NCBI GenBank assembly: GCA_036567205.1 | Contig: DATCVA010000012.1 | Span: 1 to 15,717 of the forward strand | Direction: 5' to 3' | Origin: DATCVA01 sp036567205 | GTDB taxonomy: Bacteria; Pseudomonadota; Gammaproteobacteria; Burkholderiales; Burkholderiaceae_B | Length of the DNA stretch: 15,717 nt | Shown: positions 8,458 to 14,950 of the stretch, one piece after another | Position numbering within the stretch: position 1 is the first letter of the stretch | Layout: every line of letters starts with the position of its first letter | Position numbers and translations under genes: made by a program | Notes under the pieces: generated by a model | What the model saw: the letters and a program-made list of their open reading frames with translations, nothing else | Told to the model about the DNA's origin: nothing | Databases searched by the model: none

Positions 8458-8564
8458 CGATTCATTAAACTGCCCCGATTCTTGACAATCCGCAATGACT
8501 TCAGGCCGTAACAATACAATGCAAAAATCTGCCCTTGCAACGTAACACCCTCAAAAACCGACAC

Positions 8565-10241
8565 ATGAAGAAATTATTGACGCTAAAGAAAAGTTTTGTT
8601 TTTTTCCTGGCGATTCTGACCTTATTTGCCTTGCTGGTTTTTAGCGCCCTGGCAAACCTGACACGAACCATCGAGCATCTAAAAGAAACACAGGCCCTGC
8701 AAAGCCGAGCCACAGCACTGGCCAACGAATTCAAGGATCACGCACAAGCTCTCACACGTGATGCAATGGCGTTTGTAGCGACTGAACAGCCCGAGTTCGA
8801 AGAGCGCTATAACCACCGTATCGCAGTATTACAAGGCAAGGCGCTTAATCCGGATGGCACGACAGTACCACTTTTGGCAAAGCTCGAGCGAGCCGGATTC
8901 AGTAAAGACGAAATGGCTACTCTGAAGAAGGCCTATGGAAAAACCACAGAGCTGATCAAAGTACAAATCAATGCCATGAATACGGCCAAAGGACTGGTTG
9001 ATGACGGCCAGGGCGGCCTGAAAATCGCCCTGCCCGCGCCACTGCTGGCTAAGGTCATGCTTTTTGGCCAGCAATATATCAGTGCCGCCGCCGACATGGT
9101 GCGAGACATCGACGATTTTAATATCATGCAGTCCAATCGCTTTTCCCAACAGGCCGAAGCCGCTGAAGCAGCCAGTCAAAGGGCCTACCAAATTGCCATA
9201 TTGGTTCTGGTTCTTTTGATTGTCTGCAGCGGCGTGGCTCTTTTCACATTATTCAGATCCATCAAAAAACCTCTGGACCAGGGAGTTGTTCTGGCCCAGA
9301 AATTAGCTGCGGGCGACCTTACTGCAACAATCCACGTCAGGCGTCGCGACGAACTGGGAAGCCTGCAAACAGCTTTGAATGGTATCGGTCAAAGCCTGCA
9401 GAAAGTCATAAGCGACGTACGCGATCGAAGCACGCAAATTGCTTCGGCCTCGCGGCAACTCTCCGACGGTAACGTCAATTTGTCCGAGCGTACACGTTCG
9501 CAGGCCGCCAGCCTTCAGCAAACCGCCTCGGCCTTGGAGGAACTGGCTGGCACAGTCAGACAAAATACCGACAATGCCCACCTGGCCAGAACACTGGTGT
9601 CTGAAGCATCATCCAGCGCGGTGCGTGGCAGCAAAGAAGTGCAAAAGGTTGTCGATACCATGCATGCCATTGGACAAAGCACCGGCAAAATGACCGATAT
9701 CGTCGGCGTCATCGACAGCATTGCCTTTCAAACCAATATTCTGGCGCTCAACGCGGCTGTCGAAGCCGCACGTGCAGGCCAGCAAGGACGCGGATTTGCC
9801 GTCGTAGCCGCCGAAGTCCGCAATCTGGCGCAGCGTTCAGCCACCTCAGCCAAAGAAATAGGGATACTTATCCGTCAATCCACAACCCAAATGCAACAAG
9901 GCGGGCAACTCGCCGATAACGCCGGCCGTGCAATGGATGACATCGTAATGTCGGTCAAGAAGGCGAACGATCTGATGGCCGAAATAACCTCTGCTTCCGA
10001 AGAGCAAGCCAACGGCATTGATCAAGTGACTCAGGCCGTCAATCAAATGGACGTCATCACTCAACACAATGCACTTTTGGTGCACGAAGCGGCAAGCGCC
10101 ACCCTTAATCAGCAGGAGCAAGCCGATGGCCTTGAAGCCACGGTAGCGCAGTTCAAGCTCGATACAATAACCGATCGGCACGAACTCCCTTACTCAGAGC
10201 TTCCCAAGACATTTAACGCGGTATCGACCGCCTATATTTAA
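8565..10241 (+). CDS. Methyl-accepting chemotaxis protein
   Basis: This is a transmembrane chemoreceptor signalling through CheW/CheA. With the ATG at 8565 it has 558 residues: a basic N-terminus and TM1 (about 11-31), a periplasmic sensing region of about 175 residues that reads as mostly helical, TM2 (about 208-233), and a HAMP domain (roughly 234-290). The cytoplasmic signalling coiled coil follows, with the highly conserved tip DSIAFQTNILALNAAVEAAR around 384-403 and RGFAVVAAEVRNLAQRSA after it. The C-terminus lacks the NWETF-type CheR/CheB tether. An in-frame TTG at 8535 would add 10 residues, but MKKLLTLKK is a more typical receptor start; neither start has a strong Shine-Dalgarno. The ligand is unknown. 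The gene is divergent from the Bug receptor gene. Its last 29 bp overlap the convergent TDT gene. Confidence 0.95.
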   Translation: MKKLLTLKKSFVFFLAILTLFALLVFSALANLTRTIEHLKETQALQSRATALANEFKDHAQALTRDAMAFVATEQPEFEERYNHRIAVLQGKALNPDGTTVPLLAKLERAGFSKDEMATLKKAYGKTTELIKVQINAMNTAKGLVDDGQGGLKIALPAPLLAKVMLFGQQYISAAADMVRDIDDFNIMQSNRFSQQAEAAEAASQRAYQIAILVLVLLIVCSGVALFTLFRSIKKPLDQGVVLAQKLAAGDLTATIHVRRRDELGSLQTALNGIGQSLQKVISDVRDRSTQIASASRQLSDGNVNLSERTRSQAASLQQTASALEELAGTVRQNTDNAHLARTLVSEASSSAVRGSKEVQKVVDTMHAIGQSTGKMTDIVGVIDSIAFQTNILALNAAVEAARAGQQGRGFAVVAAEVRNLAQRSATSAKEIGILIRQSTTQMQQGGQLADNAGRAMDDIVMSVKKANDLMAEITSASEEQANGIDQVTQAVNQMDVITQHNALLVHEAASATLNQQEQADGLEATVAQFKLDTITDRHELPYSELPKTFNAVSTAYI

Positions 10242-11322
10242 CGGCGTTCTGCCACAATTCGTACAGCAGGCCGGCAAAGGTCAGCGCCCACGCAGCCAGC
10301 GCGGCATAAAAAAACACGATGGGCACGAGCCCCAGAAACTCGAACCCCATCACCGCATTCATTTTATGGGTGCTGGCAGCATACATGCCCAGAGGGAATA
10401 CGGCGCCCCAGTAGAGCGGGTCGTATCGCACAGGAAACCGCTTGTACACATAACGCCACACTCCCAGCAACAGCAACATGGGGATCCACCACGTACCCGT
10501 CGCCCAATAAAAAATCGTGAATCCCTTCAAAAAAGGCAATAGCGAAACCAGGTATGGCGCACTGGGAGCATTAGCAATCAACAACGAGCCTGCCAGCGTT
10601 GAAATTGCCATGGCCCCCATATTGATCCAATACGGCGGGACCAGATCACTTGGCGAAAACACGAAAAACGTATACCTGTAAAAAATCAGCGACATCATCC
10701 AGATGTAAAGCATACCGCCCCACAACCACATGGAAAGCGCAAAAAAGTTCATCTCAATACGATAGGGCTGACCAACATGCGGAGCCAGCAAGGCGCTGAG
10801 AACAGCAATAGACTGCGTCGCCACCACTGCCAACAACCAGCCGCCATTAATGCCACGGTCGAGTGTCGGCTTACTGGACTTGACGGTAAGTGCCGCAAAA
10901 ATGGTATAGGTAAGGATAAGCCATAAAGCAATCGCCGCCGCCCACAGAACAAAGGCGGCCTGCCAGTTCTGTGAAAGCACAATGTATTGCGAACCCAATA
11001 CGCTGGTTGCCGCTACAGAAGTAAAAAACCCCGGACCACGCAAGTGATCGATCATATCGCCAAAAAACAAACGCGGATAACGCGCAGCTCGTGCCAGGGT
11101 CAAAACACAAAGCAGCGCGTAAAGCCCGAGATTCACCATAAACAAAGCATGCGCAATGACGTCTCTGGATAAAAAATGGGCAGCTAACGACACAATGCCG
11201 GTAGCCATGACCATTCCAAAATAGGACGGCGACATCATGGCGAACGAGCTGGGCTGCGAAGGCAGCGCGTATGACAGCACCTTATCAAGCGGGGAATCGT
11301 TATGAGCGGTAGATGTCGGCAT
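10213..11322 (-). CDS. TDT/SLAC1-family anion transporter (TehA / C4-dicarboxylate / sulfite exporter type)
   Basis: This 369-residue membrane protein has about ten hydrophobic segments and the family start SPSYFGMVMATGIVSLAAHF around residues 31-50, typical of the TDT (tellurite-resistance/dicarboxylate) transporter family that includes TehA, Mae1, Ssu1 and plant SLAC1. Later segments such as FFALSMWLWGGMLYIW, the PPYWINMGAMAISTLAGSLL stretch and WGAVFPLGMYAASTHKM fit the family. It should sit in the inner membrane and export a small anion; sulfite, C4-dicarboxylates or tellurite-related anions are all known for relatives and cannot be separated here. No clear Shine-Dalgarno precedes the ATG, which follows an AT-rich leader. 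A 15-bp palindrome lies about 40 bp upstream. The 3' end overlaps the chemoreceptor gene on the other strand. Confidence 0.9.
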   Translation of the reverse strand: MPTSTAHNDSPLDKVLSYALPSQPSSFAMMSPSYFGMVMATGIVSLAAHFLSRDVIAHALFMVNLGLYALLCVLTLARAARYPRLFFGDMIDHLRGPGFFTSVAATSVLGSQYIVLSQNWQAAFVLWAAAIALWLILTYTIFAALTVKSSKPTLDRGINGGWLLAVVATQSIAVLSALLAPHVGQPYRIEMNFFALSMWLWGGMLYIWMMSLIFYRYTFFVFSPSDLVPPYWINMGAMAISTLAGSLLIANAPSAPYLVSLLPFLKGFTIFYWATGTWWIPMLLLLGVWRYVYKRFPVRYDPLYWGAVFPLGMYAASTHKMNAVMGFEFLGLVPIVFFYAALAAWALTFAGLLYELWQNAVKYRRSIPR

Positions 11323-11362
11323 AAGTTCGCTATTTTATTTTGACGGGATGATTTCAAAGCTG

Positions 11363-11377
11363 CCCTATTTTATAGGG
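11363..11377. promoter_or_regulatory. 15-bp palindrome, candidate operator or -10 region of the TDT gene
   Basis: CCCTAT and ATAGGG form a perfect 6-bp inverted repeat around TTT. Read leftward it contains TATAAA (5 of 6 to a -10 box), about 40 bp before the TDT start codon. A dimeric repressor site over a promoter would look like this, but no -35 match supports it and no regulator gene lies nearby. Confidence 0.3.
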
Positions 11378-11486
11378 ACGCCGCACTTATAGTATCGGGC
11401 TTGCAGCACAACTGCCCGCAGCGCCGCCCCACGTACGGTAAAATGTTCCGTTAACACGAAAAAACCTATATTTTTACGGAATACTT

Positions 11487-12591
11487 ATGGAAGCCGAACG
11501 CCAGAATCAACTTGCCGCACGTCTGGAAGATTACGCCGAGCGCCAGTTGGCACTTCGGGGGTATCTTTGACTACGATGCCAAATCGGAGCGTCTGCAGGT
11601 AGTTAATGCCGAGCTCGAAAGTGCTGAAGTCTGGAATGACCCAAAACACGCTCAAGACCTGGGACGCGAAAAAAAGAGCCTGGAAAACGTTGTCCGGAGT
11701 CTGTCCGAAATAGGAAAAGGACTAGCCGAAGCGCTGGAACTTTTCGAGTTGGCCGCCGACGACGACGATGACGCAACGCTGACCGCTATTGAAAAAGATT
11801 GCGACGCATTGGGTACGCGTCTCGAAGACCTGGAATTCCGGCGGATGTTCAATAATCCGGCCGACCCTCTCAATTGCTTCGTCGACATCCAATCGGGCGC
11901 CGGTGGAACCGAAGCCCAGGACTGGGCCTCTATTTTGCTGCGCCAATACCTGCGCTATTGCGAACGCAAAGACTTTAAAGCTGAAGTTCTCGAGGAATCG
12001 CACGGCGACGTCGCCGGCATCAAGTCCGCCACGATTAAAATCGAAGGCGACTATGCGTTTGGTTTTTTACGCACCGAAACCGGTGTGCATCGCCTGGTAC
12101 GCAAAAGTCCGTTCGACTCGGCAAACGGCCGCCATACCTCGTTTGCCAGCGTATTCGTATATCCTGAAATCGATGACTCGATTGAAATCGACGTCAACCC
12201 CGCCGACTTGCGGATCGACACTTATCGAGCCAGCGGCGCGGGGGGCCAGCACATTAACAAAACGGACTCGGCAGTGCGTATTACTCACCTGCCCACGGGC
12301 ATAGTCGTGCAATGTCAAAACGACCGCTCACAGCATCGTAACCGTGCCGAAGCAATGCAAATGCTAAAGTCCCGCCTGTACGAGCTGGAAATGCGCCAGC
12401 GCATGGCCGAACAGCAAAAAATGGAAGATGCCAAGACAGATGTCGGCTGGGGCCATCAAATACGTTCCTACGTACTGGATCAAAGCCGCATCAAAGACTT
12501 GCGCACCAATGTCGAAATCTCCAATACCCAGAAAGTGCTGGACGGCGATCTCGATCCATTCATTCAAGCCAGCTTGAAACAAGGGGTTTAA
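11487..12591 (+). CDS. prfB: Peptide chain release factor 2 (programmed +1 frameshift)
   Basis: RF2 recognises UGA and UAA stops and triggers peptide release on the ribosome. The reading frame starts at ATG 11487 (GGA at 11478-11480 as Shine-Dalgarno) and encodes 27 residues up to an in-frame UGA at 11568-11570. A +1 shift at CUU-U continues the frame from GAC at 11569 to the stop at 12589-12591, giving 367 residues, close to the 365 of E. coli RF2. Downstream are the stop-codon recognition motif SPF (in RKSPFDSANGRHTSF) and the catalytic GGQ (in SGAGGQHINKTDSAVR). An annotation that ignores the shift would call a shortened protein from an internal ATG at 11512; that would lose the true N-terminus. 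The frameshift is the known autoregulatory device: low RF2 favours shifting. It heads a cluster with the SDR gene and lysS. Confidence 0.97.
11556..11571 (+). promoter_or_regulatory. RF2 programmed +1 frameshift site
   Basis: The zero-frame codons read CGG GGG TAT CTT TGA C. This matches the E. coli prfB site except for one base in the first codon. The G-run acts as an internal Shine-Dalgarno three bases before CTT, and CTT slips to TTT so that the UGA at 11568-11570 is bypassed. Frames before and after join exactly into a continuous RF2 protein. Confidence 0.97.
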
Positions 12592-12660
12592 ATGCGTATC
12601 ACGGCGGTAAAAACCAACATAGAGTGTCGCCTGGCCATGGCGATGCCGACACTGCAATGA
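12592..12660 (+). CDS. Possible 22-codon mini-ORF between prfB and the SDR gene
   Basis: ATG at 12592 follows the prfB TAA directly and is preceded by AAGGGG at 12581-12586, a good Shine-Dalgarno five bases away, inside the prfB coding end. The frame begins MRITAVKTNIE and stops at TGA 12658-12660, which overlaps the SDR start in an ATGA arrangement. The SDR start itself has no visible Shine-Dalgarno, so this short frame may deliver ribosomes to it by translational coupling. It could equally be a chance frame or the remnant of a lost gene; no family is recognisable. Confidence 0.35.
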   Translation: MRITAVKTNIECRLAMAMPTLQ

Positions 12661-13409
12661 ACCCTTCAACGGTTGCCATAGTTTCAGGCGCTTCCAAAGG
12701 CCTGGGCCGGGCTTTGGCTCAGGCTTTATTAAGTCCCGACACGCTCGTTATTACCGTGGCACGCAGCCACAGCGATTTTTTGGCTGCTGCGGCGGCCGAA
12801 AAAGCGAGCCCGCTACGGCAGTATCGGGCCGATCTGGCCGATCCAGTAACAGCCGAACGAACAGCCAGACAAATCATTACCGATCTGCCCGCAACCGCAA
12901 AACGCTATCTGCTTATTAACAACGCAGGCACCGTCGACCCGGTCAGCTCGGCCTCCGGCCTGGATAGCGCAGCGGCGATTACCGCCGCATTCAGCCTGAA
13001 CGTCGCCAGTGTCATGGTTTTAACCGCCGCATTCCTGCGTGGGACGCAGTCACTTAATGCCGATCGGCGCATACTGAATATTTCGTCAGGCGCCGGACGC
13101 AGTCCCACGCCCGGCTGGGGCGTGTATTGTGCAACCAAAGCAGCGCTAGACCGATACTCGCAAGTACTCGATGCGGAACAGCATGGCGTGCGTATCGTAT
13201 CGATCGCGCCTGGCGTCATTAATACTGGCATGCAGGAACATATTCGAGCCAGTGATCCATGCGAGTTTCCCAACCTGCCCCGTTTTATTAATATGCACGC
13301 GCAAGGTCAATTGGCCTCACCCGAAACGGTCGCTGCCCAACTACTTCATTATGTCGACCGGGATGACTTCGGCACCACCGTACTCGACGACATCCGAAAT
13401 TACGCTTAA
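12657..13409 (+). CDS. Short-chain dehydrogenase/reductase (SDR), substrate unknown
   Basis: This 250-residue classical SDR is a cytoplasmic NAD(P)H-dependent oxidoreductase. Visible are the cofactor motif SGASKGLG (about 9-16), NNAG at 88-91, the catalytic serine S144 in NISSG and the catalytic Y157/K161 in YCATK, 13 residues after the serine as usual. The region GVINTGM follows as the cofactor/substrate loop. General similarity is to the sepiapterin/benzil reductase-like branch, but no substrate can be named. I chose ATG 12657 because the Rossmann strand begins a few residues later; an in-frame GTG at 12624 would add 11 residues of unremarkable sequence. It lies in a run of same-strand genes, 65 bp after prfB and 11 bp before lysS, and so is probably co-transcribed with translation genes. 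Why is not evident. Confidence 0.9.
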   Translation: MNPSTVAIVSGASKGLGRALAQALLSPDTLVITVARSHSDFLAAAAAEKASPLRQYRADLADPVTAERTARQIITDLPATAKRYLLINNAGTVDPVSSASGLDSAAAITAAFSLNVASVMVLTAAFLRGTQSLNADRRILNISSGAGRSPTPGWGVYCATKAALDRYSQVLDAEQHGVRIVSIAPGVINTGMQEHIRASDPCEFPNLPRFINMHAQGQLASPETVAAQLLHYVDRDDFGTTVLDDIRNYA

Positions 13410-13420
13410 TACTATTAACT

Positions 13421-14941
13421 ATGAACGAACCTACTCCCTCATTGCCTGCTCTCGATGAAAACCATCTAATCGCCGAGCGCCGCAGCAAGCTGGCCAAAAT
13501 CCGCGCTGAAGGGGTTGCCTACCCAAATGACTTTACCCCGGACAGTGCGGCCGGCGAACTACACGCCAGCTACGATGAGCTCGATAAGGAAGCCCTGGCT
13601 GCCCTGGCCAAAACCGTCTCGGTAGCAGGCCGCATGATGCTAAAACGCGTTATGGGCAAAGCAAGCTTTGCAACCCTGCAGGACAGCACCGGGCGAATCC
13701 AGATTTACCTGGACAAGAACGCAGTGGGTGAAGAGGTGTACGCCCAATTTAAAACATGGGACATCGGCGATATTCTGGCGGTCGAAGGCACAGTATTTAA
13801 AACCAACAAGGGCGAACTTTCGGTGCATGCCGCCAGTGTGCGTTTATTGACCAAGTCCTTGCGCCCGTTACCCGATAAATTTCATGGCGTGGCCGATCAA
13901 GAACTGCGCTACCGTCAACGCTATGTTGACCTGATCATGACTGAAGAGACGCGGCGTACGTTTATTGCACGCAGCAAAGCTATAGGCAGCATTCGCCAAT
14001 TTATGCTTGAGGCCGGCTTCCTGGAAGTCGAAACGCCCATGCTGCACCCCATTCCAGGAGGGGCCGCGGCCAAGCCTTTTTCCACCCACCACAATGCGCT
14101 CGATATGGAAATGTTTTTGCGTATTGCCCCAGAACTATATTTAAAACGCCTGGTCGTAGGTGGCTTTGAGCGTGTCTTCGAGCTGAACCGCAACTTCCGC
14201 AACGAAGGCGTTAGCCCTCGCCATAACCCCGAATTCACCATGATGGAGTTTTATGCGGCCTATACCAACTACCGTTGGCTCATGGAGTTCACCGAGTCAT
14301 TGATACGCCAGGCAGCCATTGCCGCCACGGGTAGCGCGGTTATTACCTACCAGGAAAAAACACTGGACTTAAGCCAGCCTTTTGATCGTTTGACCATCGC
14401 TGAGGCCATCCTTAAATACGCGCCGGACTATGCCGGCAAGCCCTTGCAAGACGAAGCCTTCCTGCGAGCTGAGCTGAAAAAACATGGCGCCGATATCAAC
14501 GGACCGGTATTGGCCCGGGCCGGCCTTGGCGCATTGCAGTTGGCCTTGTTCGAAGAAACAGCTGAAGCCAAACTGTGGAACCCCACATTTATTATTGACT
14601 ACCCAGTCGAAGTGTCGCCGCTGGCGCGCGCATCGGACTCCCAACCAGGCATTACTGAGCGCTTCGAGCTGTTTATGACTGGCCGCGAAATTGCCAATGG
14701 CTTCTCGGAACTGAACGACCCCGAAGACCAGGCAGCACGCTTCCAGGCACAGGTCCAGGCCAAAGATGCCGGCGACGAGGAAGCCATGTTTTACGACGCT
14801 GACTACATTCGCGCGCTGGAATACGGGCTGCCTCCAACAGGCGGTTGCGGCATCGGTATCGACCGTCTGGTCATGCTGTTAACCGACAGCGCCAGTATTC
14901 GGGACGTTATTCTGTTTCCGCACTTGCGCCGCGAGGACTGA
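13421..14941 (+). CDS. lysS: Lysyl-tRNA synthetase, class II
   Basis: LysS attaches lysine to tRNA-Lys in the cytoplasm. The 506-residue protein has an N-terminal OB-fold anticodon-binding domain (roughly 65-155, with VAGRMMLKRVMGKASFATLQD at its start) and a class II catalytic domain. Motif 1 surrounds FLEVETPMLHPIPGGA, motif 2 is FERVFELNRNFRNEG from residue 249, continuing as RHNPEFTMMEFYAAY, and motif 3 is GGCGIGIDRLVMLLTD from residue 474. The length equals that of E. coli LysS. The start codon lies 11 bp after the SDR stop, and no clear Shine-Dalgarno precedes it (the leader is AT-rich), so coupling to SDR translation is possible. It converges on the methylglyoxal synthase gene, with 9 bp between the stops. 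No truncation or missing residue was seen. Confidence 0.98.
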   Translation: MNEPTPSLPALDENHLIAERRSKLAKIRAEGVAYPNDFTPDSAAGELHASYDELDKEALAALAKTVSVAGRMMLKRVMGKASFATLQDSTGRIQIYLDKNAVGEEVYAQFKTWDIGDILAVEGTVFKTNKGELSVHAASVRLLTKSLRPLPDKFHGVADQELRYRQRYVDLIMTEETRRTFIARSKAIGSIRQFMLEAGFLEVETPMLHPIPGGAAAKPFSTHHNALDMEMFLRIAPELYLKRLVVGGFERVFELNRNFRNEGVSPRHNPEFTMMEFYAAYTNYRWLMEFTESLIRQAAIAATGSAVITYQEKTLDLSQPFDRLTIAEAILKYAPDYAGKPLQDEAFLRAELKKHGADINGPVLARAGLGALQLALFEETAEAKLWNPTFIIDYPVEVSPLARASDSQPGITERFELFMTGREIANGFSELNDPEDQAARFQAQVQAKDAGDEEAMFYDADYIRALEYGLPPTGGCGIGIDRLVMLLTDSASIRDVILFPHLRRED

Positions 14942-14950
14942 GACCGACTG

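Noticed and set aside
8482..8520. A perfect TTGACA (8482-8487) and a near-perfect TACAAT (8515-8520) upstream of the chemoreceptor gene.
   Set aside because: They are 27 bases apart, far beyond the 16-18 expected for one sigma-70 promoter, and neither has a good partner at the right distance. No flagellar sigma-28 pattern was found there either.
11789..12304. A 171-codon open frame overlapping prfB in another frame.
   Set aside because: The prfB frame carries the SPF and GGQ motifs; the alternative frame has low-complexity, arginine/threonine-rich sequence typical of an off-frame read.
12624..12656. In-frame GTG as the SDR start, adding 11 residues.
   Set aside because: The extra residues show no family pattern, and the Rossmann strand already starts a few residues after ATG 12657. 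The choice remains slightly uncertain because ATG 12657 has no Shine-Dalgarno.
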